The notes under the pieces are model-generated. The model was not told the DNA's origin and ran no database searches. It saw only the letters and a list, made by a program, of their open reading frames with translations. From Parvibaculaceae bacterium PLY_AMNH_Bact1 (GTDB taxonomy: Bacteria > Pseudomonadota > Alphaproteobacteria > Parvibaculales > Parvibaculaceae), in assembly GCA_032881465.1 (NCBI GenBank), contig CP126168.1, forward strand, positions 2,418,001 to 2,482,000: DNA of 64,000 bases, given 5' to 3'. The translations under genes were made by a program, and so were the position numbers. Every line of letters begins with the position of its first letter. Position 1 is the first letter of the stretch. Below are positions 18,179 to 26,325 of the stretch, one piece after another.

Positions 18179-19396
18179 ATGCATCACGAAGAGCAAGTCC
18201 GGGTTCTCAAAGGGCTAATGGATCACTTAGATCGTGGCACGAATGTCGATGTGGGCTATCAGGTTAAGAATCCGACCGTCTCCTACACATCGCCGGAAAT
18301 TGCATCGCGGGAATGGGACAGTTTCTTTCAAAACTATCCACACCTTCTTGGCCTAAGCGGCGACCTGCCTGAGCCAGGTTCCTTCTTCACCAACAATGAT
18401 CTGGGCAACCCCATCCTGTGTACGCGCGATATGGATGGGACGTTTCATGCCTTCCTGAATGTCTGCCGCCATCGCGGCGTCGTGGTTGAAACCGCGGAAC
18501 GCGGGCGCAAAAAACTCTTCTCTTGTCCCTTCCACGCCTGGACATACAGCACAACAGGTGACCTGGTTGCCGTGCCCAAGGAAGACCATTTCGGCACTGT
18601 CGATAAGTCCTGCAATTCGCTTGTGGCCCTCCCCGCTGTGGAGCGTCACGGGCTGCTCTGGGTCTCCCCCAACGCGGAGCACTCTTTTGACATCGATGAA
18701 TTGTTGGGCGATCTGGGCGACGAACTCGGCAACTGGAATATGGACGCCTGCGCGCGCCATGATGCAACCACCTACAAACACGCCTGCAATTGGAAACTTG
18801 CCAATGACACATTTGGCGAGACCTATCACTTTGAAACACTGCACAGAGATACCCTGTCACCAAGCTTCTATGGCAACGTGCAGATGTATGACACCTATAA
18901 GCGCAATCACCGCATGGCACTCTGCCTGCGCTCCATCGATACGATGCGGGAAACGCCGACGGACACCTGGCATATCCTGCGCGGCACAGCGCCAGTCTAT
19001 TATCTCTTCCCCAACATCCAGCTCATCATGACGGGAGGAGGCCCAATCGTCGTGCGCATTTATCCGGAAGCTGGCGATCCAAACAATTCACGGTCTGAGA
19101 TCACCTGGTACACCTTTCCAGAAGAGATACGGAAAACCTTTGGCATTCCCGAAGGGCAAGATGAAAGCCGCATTTCCATAACCGATCGCATGGAAGGGTT
19201 CGCAGCCATTATCGAAGCCGAAGATTATGTCGTGGCGGCAAGCAGCCAGGTAGGCGCACTAAGCGGCGCACAGGACCATGTCACTTTCGGTCGTAACGAA
19301 CCTGCCCTGCATCACTATCATTCAACCTTCCGCAAAGCACTCGGACAAGAGCCACTTGAAACGTTAGAGTCACCTATCAGCTCAGCCGCTGAATAG
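18179..19396 (+). CDS. Rieske non-heme iron oxygenase, large subunit
   Basis: The 405-residue protein is a ring-hydroxylating oxygenase alpha subunit. The Rieske [2Fe-2S] site is C96-x-H98 (NVCRHRG) and C116-x2-H119 (SCPFHAW). The mononuclear iron site has H217 and H222 in ETYHFETLH, with D210 before it as electron bridge. ATG at 18179 follows a GGAG element. No small subunit, ferredoxin or reductase gene is adjacent, so electron partners must be encoded elsewhere. The substrate cannot be read from sequence; aromatic, quaternary-amine and sterol-type substrates all occur in this fold. It is probably induced through the divergent TetR. Confidence 0.92.
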   Translation: MHHEEQVRVLKGLMDHLDRGTNVDVGYQVKNPTVSYTSPEIASREWDSFFQNYPHLLGLSGDLPEPGSFFTNNDLGNPILCTRDMDGTFHAFLNVCRHRGVVVETAERGRKKLFSCPFHAWTYSTTGDLVAVPKEDHFGTVDKSCNSLVALPAVERHGLLWVSPNAEHSFDIDELLGDLGDELGNWNMDACARHDATTYKHACNWKLANDTFGETYHFETLHRDTLSPSFYGNVQMYDTYKRNHRMALCLRSIDTMRETPTDTWHILRGTAPVYYLFPNIQLIMTGGGPIVVRIYPEAGDPNNSRSEITWYTFPEEIRKTFGIPEGQDESRISITDRMEGFAAIIEAEDYVVAASSQVGALSGAQDHVTFGRNEPALHHYHSTFRKALGQEPLETLESPISSAAE

Positions 19397-19436
19397 GCCA
19401 GACCGAGAGCTTAGACACTGCAGTTTTAGGCTCACT

Positions 19437-19973
19437 CTACACGCTCAAGCCAATTGCCTGGTTGATTATCCTGCCTGCGTTCACTGCCTGATATGTCGGA
19501 AATGGGGATCGCTGCGAAACGTCTATCTCGCGCCGCAGCCACTTCTGCTGTTCGAGAACACATAAGGATTGAGAAAGAGCACGGTCCGTGATGGGGCCAA
19601 TCCCCGACTTAATGGTCGAAAAGCGTTTCGGCGTCTCCGTCACAGCAAGAACTGGCACGGCCCAGCTTCGCCTAACAATGGCGAATGCATCTTTATCAGG
19701 GGCAGTCGCCAAAATTTTGCTCGCTATCGCGGCGGCCGCACGTCCCTTTTCGGTTAAGCGGAATTCGGGCCGCAACGGGTGACCATGGCCTGGGTTTCTC
19801 TCGAGCAGTCCCAGCTGAACCAAATGGTCCATACTTGACGCGAACGAGCTACGACTTGCGTTCGTTGCCGCCAGCAAAGGCGCCTGCCGCCCTGGGACAC
19901 CAGCGTGCAAAAGAGCCAAGATCTTTAACGACCAGGCTTTGGACGTAATGTTGACAATCAGCGCAATATCCAT
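19437..19973 (-). CDS. HxlR/MarR-like regulator with two winged-helix domains
   Basis: The 178-residue protein seems to contain two winged-helix units. The first (about 8-75) has KAWSLKILALLHAG, RSSFASSMDHLVQLGLLER and a wing ending in FRLTEKG. The second (about 95-170) has RSWAVPVLAVTETPKRFSTI and LSQSLCVLEQQKWLRRE, which resembles an HxlR domain. It is divergent from a small VOC gene, and its start codon abuts a perfect inverted repeat with no ribosome-binding site, so the mRNA may be leaderless. Its effector is unknown. Confidence 0.7.
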   Translation of the reverse strand: MDIALIVNITSKAWSLKILALLHAGVPGRQAPLLAATNASRSSFASSMDHLVQLGLLERNPGHGHPLRPEFRLTEKGRAAAAIASKILATAPDKDAFAIVRRSWAVPVLAVTETPKRFSTIKSGIGPITDRALSQSLCVLEQQKWLRREIDVSQRSPFPTYQAVNAGRIINQAIGLSV

Positions 19974-19974
19974 G

Positions 19975-19993
19975 AAATATATTTACTATATTT
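19975..19993. promoter_or_regulatory. Inverted repeat operator between HxlR-like regulator and VOC gene
   Basis: AAATATA (19975-19981) and TATATTT (19987-19993) are perfect 7-bp arms around a 5-bp centre. The repeat begins one base before the regulator start codon and ends 20 bp before the VOC start, so a bound protein would block both. Confidence 0.6.
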
Positions 19994-20013
19994 TTGGTAC
20001 ATAGGAAAGCACC

Positions 20014-20385
20014 ATGCCAGTCGTAACATTGGACAACACAATCACCTTGGCGCTCTCGGTCCGCGACAGGCATGCAAGCGCGGAATGGTACGAACAGAAC
20101 CTTGGCTTCCAACTCCTCTTTCATAACGATGAGGCTGGCTGGAGTGAGATGCAGACCAACACGAACGGTGTGACACTCGGCCTGGGCGAGCAGTCAGAAC
20201 CAGCGCCGGGTAACTCTGTTCCTGTGTTCGGCGTCACGGACATCGCGAGTGCGCGCGCCGCACTGGAAAAAGTCGGCGTGAGGTTTGATGGCGATACAGA
20301 AACCATCGAGGGCATGGTCAGCACCGCAACATTCTATGATCCCGATGGCAATGCCCTGATGCTGGCCCAAGATCTCTCAAAATAA
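20014..20385 (+). CDS. VOC/glyoxalase-fold protein
   Basis: The 123-residue single-module vicinal-oxygen-chelate protein has two beta-alpha-beta-beta-beta halves: LALSVRDRHASAEWYEQNLGF starts the first, and VFGVTDIASARAALEKVGV followed by FYDPDGNALML forms the second. Proteins of this size are dimeric lyases, dioxygenases or resistance proteins; the pattern FYDPDGN is typical, but metal ligands cannot be assigned with confidence. ATG at 20014 follows TAGGAAAG. It is probably regulated by the divergent two-domain winged-helix protein. Confidence 0.85.
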   Translation: MPVVTLDNTITLALSVRDRHASAEWYEQNLGFQLLFHNDEAGWSEMQTNTNGVTLGLGEQSEPAPGNSVPVFGVTDIASARAALEKVGVRFDGDTETIEGMVSTATFYDPDGNALMLAQDLSK

Positions 20386-20435
20386 GCTTGGGCTTACATC
20401 TAAGAGAAGCACTGCCCCTGTAAGTCAGACCAGCT

Positions 20436-21272
20436 TTACTCAGGCAGTCTCTCGAGAAATCCACGAAGAACCTTAGAAAAACGCTTAGGTGTTTCCATTG
20501 CAGGCATATGCCCCGCTCTAAAGGTCACCAATTCATGATCGGGCGTTGTGTCGACCGCGGCCCGGCTCTTCTTTAAAGGCACGATCTGGTCTCTTGCTGC
20601 CCAGGCATAGAGCACGGGCATCTTGAGCTGCCTGACGACTGAGCGGATGTCAGCTTCGGGTGTTACGAAGCTGCGCCAGGCCTCAACCAACGGTTGCGCA
20701 ATTTCAAACCGGGCATCAACAATTCGCTTGCGTTGCGCTTTTGCCGCGCGTCTTAGCAAGACACGGCCGTAATAGAGTTTGAACGCTGGCGAAAACCATC
20801 TTTTCTGATCTACGCCCGCCTGAAAGAACGCGACCATGCGGCCAATGGCGAACCGCGCAAACCCGTCCACCGGCGCAAGACCGCCCGGGTTCGACAGAAC
20901 CAACCCCCGCACCTTCTCAGGATTACGGTCCGCATAGAGGATGGCCGTCGCGCCCCCGATTGAATTGCCATAAAGCACAAACTGATCAAGCCCTAAAGCG
21001 TTCACAAAACCTTCAAGCAAGGCCGCATAGCGCTCAGCGGACGCGGGTTCTGTGTCCTGCCCGGATCGTCCCTGACCCGGCCAGTCGAGAGCAATGATCT
21101 CGCAATCTTTTGCAACCAATTCCGCCAGCTTTTCAAAGTCCCGCACGCCATGGCCAATAGCATGAAGACAGATGATCGCAGACCCCGCACCCCATCTCTG
21201 ATAGGCAATATCGACCCCGCCTATATCAATCCGCGGCGACCCTTCTGCGGCACCCGTTTCAAATCTTTTCAT
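20436..21272 (-). CDS. Alpha/beta hydrolase
   Basis: The 278-residue hydrolase has the elbow motif GNSIGG with nucleophile Ser104, oxyanion segment LHAIGHG near 36, acid Asp in WAARDQIVP and His in AGHMPAMETP near the C-terminus. It has no signal peptide. The start is ATG at 21272, with GGGAAA upstream; a TTG 12 bp earlier is open but lies in the ribosome-binding site. Related proteins are meta-cleavage-product hydrolases, haloperoxidase-like esterases or epoxide-type hydrolases, and the substrate is unknown. It is divergent from a TetR gene across a short AT-rich space. Confidence 0.88.
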   Translation of the reverse strand: MKRFETGAAEGSPRIDIGGVDIAYQRWGAGSAIICLHAIGHGVRDFEKLAELVAKDCEIIALDWPGQGRSGQDTEPASAERYAALLEGFVNALGLDQFVLYGNSIGGATAILYADRNPEKVRGLVLSNPGGLAPVDGFARFAIGRMVAFFQAGVDQKRWFSPAFKLYYGRVLLRRAAKAQRKRIVDARFEIAQPLVEAWRSFVTPEADIRSVVRQLKMPVLYAWAARDQIVPLKKSRAAVDTTPDHELVTFRAGHMPAMETPKRFSKVLRGFLERLPE

Positions 21273-21350
21273 GCGCTTTCCCAAAAGAGATATTTATATC
21301 ACTTATTGAATATGGGACACTTGAGGCAACGATTCAACACGAGAAACTCA

Positions 21351-21923
21351 ATGGCCTCCGCCCCACCATCCAAACAGCGCGCAAAATCACAGGCAACGCG
21401 GCAAAAACTGATCGCTGCTGCGGCAGAAGAATTTCGCACTATCGGGTATTTCAACACCGATACGAACAAAATCGCTCTGCGCGCGGGCTATGCCCCTGCC
21501 ACCTTTTACAAACACTTCAAAAACAAGCTGAGCATCTTCCTCGCAGCATACGAAGCCTGGGTCGCTGAAGAATGGCGGGCGTTAGAGGCGGCGGATGATG
21601 ATGCAGAAACCCTGATCCGTACCGTGTTGGCGCACCACAAAAGGCATCTTCTCTTCAGAACAGACCTCCGTGCTCTTGCCACCACAGAACCAGAGGTCAA
21701 ACGCTATCAAAACAAGTTACGTAGGGAGCAGGTAAAACGTCTGGCGGAGCTTGCCCCGGACTTGGCGCCTGACGGAGATGATTGGTCAGCGCCCGTATTC
21801 CTCTTGCTCACGATGGAAAGAGTGTCTGACGCCATCGCAGACGGGTCCGCCAAGGCTAGCCATGCAAGCGAAACAAAACTCATCGCCAATCTCATTAAGC
21901 TGATTGACAGTTTAAGGCACTAG
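21351..21923 (+). CDS. TetR-family transcriptional regulator
   Basis: The protein is 190 residues from ATG 21351, opening MASAPPSKQRAKSQATRQKL. The HTH spans about residues 15-60, with FNTDTNKIALRAGYAPATFYKHFKNKLSIF. An ATG at 21312 is in frame but has no ribosome-binding site. The space before the divergent hydrolase holds GATAT-TT-ATATC at 21290-21301 as a candidate operator half. It ends 4 bp inside the convergent membrane-protein gene. Confidence 0.88.
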   Translation: MASAPPSKQRAKSQATRQKLIAAAAEEFRTIGYFNTDTNKIALRAGYAPATFYKHFKNKLSIFLAAYEAWVAEEWRALEAADDDAETLIRTVLAHHKRHLLFRTDLRALATTEPEVKRYQNKLRREQVKRLAELAPDLAPDGDDWSAPVFLLLTMERVSDAIADGSAKASHASETKLIANLIKLIDSLRH

Positions 21924-23065
21924 CCAATCGCGGCGTCGACAGCGCGCTCCATCAACGCGCCGCCAATCCAGGAAAACAACGGGATGGCGAGATAGAACGC
22001 CAGTCGCCCGATGGTCGAGAAATCAATTGGCCACTCGCGGGCGGCCTGTATGCGAGCCTCCATCGCCAGCAGCCCACCCATTTTGGAAAGCGCCGCTTCA
22101 TCATCCTCGGCGACCTTGAGCCGCAACCAGTACCGATCAATAACCAGCTGCACCTCACTCATCTGCCGTTCCTTTTCCCGAACAATTTTTCGATGCCACC
22201 CGAAAAGCGGTACGAGAAGGTTCAGAATGGCGACAACACCGATGCCCATAAAGAAGGGCAGCAAAACGAAGCGATCTATCCCGCTGCTCAGAAAAAACAG
22301 AGAACCAATTGTCGCGCCAATCACCCATGTAAAGGCACCACGCATAGACGCCCTGGTAACAGGCTGGAGCTTTTTTGGATCAAAAATGTCAGGTGCGGCG
22401 GTGTCTCTGCGCAAACGCGACCAAAGTCGCCCCTCATCAATCGTCAGATAGAAATATTTTGCGATCAACGAAAACGCAAAAGGCGTCACAGCAAGAAACC
22501 ACACGGCAGCAACCTGCATGGATGCTGGCGGAAGAAATTTATAGCGCCCCTGAAACCCGAGCAACTCCATCACACCTGGCAAGGCCGGAACCAGTGCGAT
22601 GAGCCCAAACAAATAGCCCGCAATGCCAACAAAACGCGCAGTTGATTGCCCTGCGCGCATATGTTCATCCCACAAGGAAAGAAGCTGTTCACGCTCCAGT
22701 CCAAGCATCATTGCCGCTTCAGCACTCTCATTCCGCTGGGCAACCAAGTTGTAAGAAACGACAGTTGTCGCATAGCCCCCAAGGAGAGAGAAAACTGTCG
22801 CGGCCCAGCCATAAGGGCCAAGGCCAAACAGGAGTGCCGGGGCGTCTGCGCCGTCATCAGGACCAGGCCCTCCTGGTAACTGGTCCAACCCGATCTCGGA
22901 ATAGACTCCCGCCGCCCATGCAAACACCCAGTAGCTCACCCACAAAAGCGCTGCGATCATGAAAGACGCAGGCCAAGGGCGCCGCCCAAGGAACCACACA
23001 ACCCATTGATCCCAAGCATAGAGTTGCTCGCGCGCAAGCGCGGTATCAAATTGGTTCAATGCCAC
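21920..23065 (-). CDS. Multi-pass membrane protein, unknown
   Basis: The 381-residue protein has about six predicted membrane segments, near 30-55, 85-110, 150-175, 190-215, 240-290 (two) and 350-375. A long cytoplasmic-type segment rich in charged residues (about 295-350) could form a coiled coil. No catalytic motif or known family was recognised. It overlaps the convergent TetR gene by 4 bp and is divergent from the phosphotransferase-like gene, with about 100 bp between the starts. Confidence 0.75.
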   Translation of the reverse strand: MALNQFDTALAREQLYAWDQWVVWFLGRRPWPASFMIAALLWVSYWVFAWAAGVYSEIGLDQLPGGPGPDDGADAPALLFGLGPYGWAATVFSLLGGYATTVVSYNLVAQRNESAEAAMMLGLEREQLLSLWDEHMRAGQSTARFVGIAGYLFGLIALVPALPGVMELLGFQGRYKFLPPASMQVAAVWFLAVTPFAFSLIAKYFYLTIDEGRLWSRLRRDTAAPDIFDPKKLQPVTRASMRGAFTWVIGATIGSLFFLSSGIDRFVLLPFFMGIGVVAILNLLVPLFGWHRKIVREKERQMSEVQLVIDRYWLRLKVAEDDEAALSKMGGLLAMEARIQAAREWPIDFSTIGRLAFYLAIPLFSWIGGALMERAVDAAIG

Positions 23066-23167
23066 CTCCCAATCGTGTGCACGGTTTCGTCTAGAACCCT
23101 ACGGCAAATTCAAACCGATTGCTCCCTATACGCAAGTCTCGTTAGGCTGGATGTCGGGGAGACACAC

Positions 23168-24238
23168 ATGACATCCATACCGACAGAAACCGCCATCAAC
23201 AATGCTTGGTTGACCAAGCGCCTCAGCGAAGCGGGCCATGAGGTTGAGGTGACGGGCTTCACGGCGAAACGCATCGGCACCGGCCAGATCGGCAAGTGCA
23301 TTCGCTATGAGCTACAGTTGGCCGGCAAGACCGATGGCGTGCCGAAGAGCCTAGTCGGCAAATTCCCCTCTGACGATGAAACAAGCCGCGCCACCGGCGT
23401 CATGCTCAAGAACTTCATCAAGGAAGTCTCATTCTACCAACAGCTGCAAGAGCGCCTCACCATCGCAACACCTAGATGCTACTTCGCAGCCATCGACGGC
23501 GAAGGGCCGGACTTTGCGCTGCTGCTCGAAGACCTGAGCCCCGCAATCCAAGGAGACCAGCTCACAGGCTGCTCTGTTGATGTCGCCCGCGCCGCGGTCC
23601 TGGAACTGGTGGGACTTCACGCACCAAGCTGGAATGATGAGACCTTGCGCGGCAAGGACTGGCTGGGGGAACCCGACGCGGAGAGCACCGAACTCAACCG
23701 CGCGCTCTACCAAGGCAATATAGATGGCTTCGCCGAGCGCTATGGACCAAAACTCAAAGCAGATGAGCTACAGATCATCCGGAAGGTCGCCGGTGCCGCA
23801 CCGCCGACAGGCGAAACGCTGCCCGACCCCTTCTCTCTCGTGCATATCGATTACCGTCTCGACAATCTGCTCATCAACGAGAACGTATCACCGCCAAAGA
23901 TCACAGCGGTCGACTGGCAGAGCATTTCGCTTGGCAGTCCGCTTGCCGATGTCGCCTATTTCCTCGGAGCAGGGCTGCGGTCCGAGACTCGCAAACAGGC
24001 GGAGGAAGAGATCGTTCGCGCCTACTACACAGCTCTACTGAACGCTGGCATCAAAGACTATGGCTGGGACGCCTGCTGGACTGATTATCGCAAAGGTGTG
24101 TTCGCGGGCTTTTTCGTGACCGTCATCGCCTCCATGATTGTGGAGCGAACAGAACGGGGGGACGAAATGTTCCTCACCATGGCCAGACGCCATGCCAGAC
24201 ACGCCCTGGATCTGGGGTCTGACGAGTTTTTGGCCTGA
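23168..24238 (+). CDS. Aminoglycoside-phosphotransferase-like (APH/EcKinase-type) kinase
   Basis: The 356-residue protein starts at ATG 23168, preceded by GGGGAG. The C-terminal lobe has the kinase-like catalytic loop HIDYRLDNLLIN (Brenner motif HxDxxxxN) and the metal-binding segment ITAVDWQS, where Asp replaces the D of DFG. The N-lobe contains a GTGQIGKC loop and the EVSFYQQL helix typical of the phosphotransferase enzyme family seen near acyl-CoA metabolism genes. It may phosphorylate a small hydroxylated substrate, not necessarily an antibiotic. It is the last gene of the accessory block before yqeY. Confidence 0.85.
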   Translation: MTSIPTETAINNAWLTKRLSEAGHEVEVTGFTAKRIGTGQIGKCIRYELQLAGKTDGVPKSLVGKFPSDDETSRATGVMLKNFIKEVSFYQQLQERLTIATPRCYFAAIDGEGPDFALLLEDLSPAIQGDQLTGCSVDVARAAVLELVGLHAPSWNDETLRGKDWLGEPDAESTELNRALYQGNIDGFAERYGPKLKADELQIIRKVAGAAPPTGETLPDPFSLVHIDYRLDNLLINENVSPPKITAVDWQSISLGSPLADVAYFLGAGLRSETRKQAEEEIVRAYYTALLNAGIKDYGWDACWTDYRKGVFAGFFVTVIASMIVERTERGDEMFLTMARRHARHALDLGSDEFLA

Positions 24239-24283
24239 CAGAGAGCGGCCTGCGCGAGGTGGGTTTAAAGGCGACAGTAACGC

Positions 24284-24739
24284 TCAGGCGCCAAGCTTGC
24301 CTTTGATGACAGCGCCTGCTTTGCCGAAATCCATCCGGCCCGCATAACGCTTTTTAAGCTCGCCCATGCAGCGGCCCATATCTTTCAGGCTCTCAGCGCC
24401 GAGTTCCGCCACAACCTCAGCGGCAGCCGCTTCAACCTCTTCCGGCGTCAGCTGCGTGGGCATGAAGCTCTTGATGACGTCGATCTCTTCGCGCTCCTGG
24501 GTCGCGAGTTCAGCCCGTCCGGCATTCTCATACGTGACAGCTGATTCCTCGCGCTGTTTGATCATCTTGGCGAGGATCGCGAGAATATCAGCGTCGGAGA
24601 CCAGCGTGTCCGCCCCTTCGGTCCGCGCGGCAATATCACGATCCTTGATCGCGGCCTGCATCAGGCGAATAGTGCCCATGCGGCGCTTATCTTGGGCTTT
24701 CAGAGCCTCTTTTAAAGCGGCTTTGATTTCTTCGCGCAT
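24284..24739 (-). CDS. GatB/YqeY domain protein
   Basis: The 151-residue stand-alone YqeY-type domain is homologous to the C-terminal tail of GatB/GatE amidotransferase subunits that contacts tRNA. It is fully helical: N-terminal REEIKAALKEALKAQDKRRMGTIR, middle QREESAVTYENAGRAELA, and the C-terminal DMGRCMGELKKRYAGRMDFGKAG typical of the family. It is divergent from carA; in many alphaproteobacteria yqeY, dnaG and rpoD follow one another opposite carAB. Here dnaG lies 7.5 kb away with other genes between. Confidence 0.93.
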   Translation of the reverse strand: MREEIKAALKEALKAQDKRRMGTIRLMQAAIKDRDIAARTEGADTLVSDADILAILAKMIKQREESAVTYENAGRAELATQEREEIDVIKSFMPTQLTPEEVEAAAAEVVAELGAESLKDMGRCMGELKKRYAGRMDFGKAGAVIKGKLGA

Positions 24740-24938
24740 CTGTCTTCTGCCTCATCGACATGTGATCGGGACGCGGGGAGGTAGCACGGGGGCGACCCCT
24801 CAGGCCAGCCCTAAGCATCCAGGCCAGCGGGAAGCGAGAACGCTACTCCAAACACTTGTCCGGCGCAACGCCGTCCGGCCCGCCATAACCCATTGTTTTT
24901 GAATGGATTTTTTTATGTGTGACTTCTGTGCGACTCGC

Positions 24939-24967
24939 TTGACGTGAAGCAGCCCTTCCCTTAATTT
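24939..24967 (+). promoter_or_regulatory. carA: Predicted sigma-70 promoter of the carAB leader
   Basis: TTGACG (24939-24944) is separated by 17 bp from TAATTT (24962-24967). Transcription would start near 24974, exactly where the 5' arm of the long leader stem begins (24975), which supports both calls. Confidence 0.65.
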
Positions 24968-24974
24968 CCGCGCA

Positions 24975-25129
24975 ATTTAGCGGGTCTCTGCGGCCCTGCG
25001 CCCTCCCCAAGGAGTGAAGAAATGAGTGTGTCGACACTGTCCGCCACGGAACCAAGCTTGTCTGGTTCGCGGAGGGAGTCGGCCCCGTTTCGATGCGCCC
25101 AAAAGCTGCAAGCAGAGGTCCCGCTAAAT
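24975..25129 (+). ncRNA. Structured leader RNA upstream of carA
   Basis: ATTTAGCGGG then CTCTGC (24975-24991) pair with GCAGAG then CCCGCTAAAT (25112-25129): 16 base pairs closing a 155-nt domain, with only a small T / GT internal mismatch. Inside, CCCTCC (25001-25006) can pair with GGAGGG (25071-25076), AGTGT/ACACT close a 4-nt loop (25025-25038), and GAACCA/TGGTTC (25049-25068) form another hairpin. The 3' arm can alternatively pair GGTCC (25118-25122) with GGACC (25131-25135), which would exclude the long stem. No T-run follows. It is either a cis-acting leader of carAB or an independent stable RNA (a 6S-like RNA is one alternative). Confidence 0.6.
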
Positions 25130-25168
25130 CGGACCGATAGCCATCTGACAGCAGGATTAGCCCCATGA
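25022..25168 (+). CDS. Upstream ORF (48 codons) overlapping the carA start
   Basis: ATG at 25022 is preceded by AAGGAG with a 7-nt spacer, the best ribosome-binding site in the region. The peptide (MSVSTLSATEPSLSGSRRES...) is 48 residues, polar, without signal or membrane segment, and matches no family I know. Its TGA stop (25166-25168) overlaps the carA ATG (25165) in an ATGA arrangement, so ribosomes finishing it could restart on carA. The start and most codons lie inside the structured leader; the ORF then runs through the closing arm and ends about 40 nt beyond it. No run of arginine or pyrimidine-sensitive codons stands out. It may be a leader peptide or chance coding within an RNA element. 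Confidence 0.5.
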   Translation: MSVSTLSATEPSLSGSRRESAPFRCAQKLQAEVPLNRTDSHLTAGLAP

Positions 25169-26325
25169 GCGCGCGCACCCCCACAGCCCTTCTCGTCCTA
25201 AAAGACGGCACCGTGCTGGAAGGCATGGGTCTTGGCGCCACTGGCGAGGCCCAGGGAGAGGTCTGCTTCAACACCTCAATTACTGGCTATCAGGAAATCC
25301 TGACCGACCCGTCTTACGCAGGCCAGATCATCACCTTCACCTTCCCCCATATCGGGAATGTGGGCGCGAATGATGAGGACATGGAAACCACCAACCTTGC
25401 CGCCACCTCCGGCGTGCGCGGCGCCGTGCTTCGGGCAAACATCACAAGCCCGTCCAACTACCGCTCAGCGCAGCATTTTGATGCCTGGCTGAAAGCCCGC
25501 GGCATCATCGCCATTGGGGGCATTGATACACGGGCGCTCACCGCGCGCATTCGCGATGAAGGCATGATTGATGCGACCATCGTGCACAATCCCGACGGCA
25601 CGTTTGACCGCGACGCCCTGCTGGCACGCGCAAAAGCCTTTCCGGGCCTTGAAGGTGCCGACCTCGCAAAAGAAGTCACCACCGGCCAGACCTACACCTG
25701 GGACGAGACACGCTGGGGATGGGATGAGGGCTTTGGCACCAATGACAAGCCGAAGCACCACGTCGTCGCCCTCGACTTTGGCGTGAAGCGCAACATTCTG
25801 CGCTGCCTTGCCAGCACCGACTGCAAAGTGACCGTCGTGCCCGCCTCCACCTCAGCAGAAGACGTGCTCGCCATGAACCCGGATGGGGTTTTCCTGTCGA
25901 ATGGTCCGGGCGACCCGGCTGCGACGGGCACCTATGCCGTGCCAGAAATCAAAAAGCTCGTGGAAAGCGGCAAGCCCCTCTTCGGCATTTGTCTCGGCCA
26001 CCAGATGCTCGCCATCGCGCTTGGCGCAAAAACAGAAAAAATGCTCCAGGGCCATCATGGTGCCAACCACCCGGTGAAAGATCACACCACCGAGAAGGTT
26101 GAAATCACCAGCATGAACCATGGCTTCACCGTGGATCGCGACAGCCTGCCAGAGAATGTGGAAGAAACCCATGTCTCCCTCTTTGACGGCACCAATTGCG
26201 GCATCCGCCTCAAAGACAAGCCTGTCTTCTCTGTCCAGTATCATCCGGAAGCAAGCCCCGGCCCGCAGGACAGCCACTATCTTTTCGACCGCTTTGTAAA
26301 GCTCATCGCCGAGGCGAAACGCTAA
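25165..26325 (+). CDS. carA: Carbamoyl-phosphate synthase small subunit (glutaminase)
   Basis: The 386-residue protein has the CarA N-terminal domain ([23 protein letters not shown]-type start, residues 10-150) and a C-terminal class I glutamine amidotransferase with nucleophile Cys276 in GICLGHQM and the His/Glu pair in QYHPEAS. It releases ammonia from glutamine and channels it to CarB for carbamoyl phosphate, feeding arginine and pyrimidine synthesis. Its own AGGA element stands 8 bp upstream of ATG. The leader with a long stem and overlapping upstream ORF suggests control at RNA level. Its stop overlaps the carB start by one base. Confidence 0.98.
   Translation: MSARTPTALLVLKDGTVLEGMGLGATGEAQGEVCFNTSITGYQEILTDPSYAGQIITFTFPHIGNVGANDEDMETTNLAATSGVRGAVLRANITSPSNYRSAQHFDAWLKARGIIAIGGIDTRALTARIRDEGMIDATIVHNPDGTFDRDALLARAKAFPGLEGADLAKEVTTGQTYTWDETRWGWDEGFGTNDKPKHHVVALDFGVKRNILRCLASTDCKVTVVPASTSAEDVLAMNPDGVFLSNGPGDPAATGTYAVPEIKKLVESGKPLFGICLGHQMLAIALGAKTEKMLQGHHGANHPVKDHTTEKVEITSMNHGFTVDRDSLPENVEETHVSLFDGTNCGIRLKDKPVFSVQYHPEASPGPQDSHYLFDRFVKLIAEAKR

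Noticed and set aside
24843-25274. Minus-strand open frame across the carA leader
   Set aside because: It overlaps the predicted carA promoter, leader stem and start on the other strand, has no ribosome-binding site and no family.
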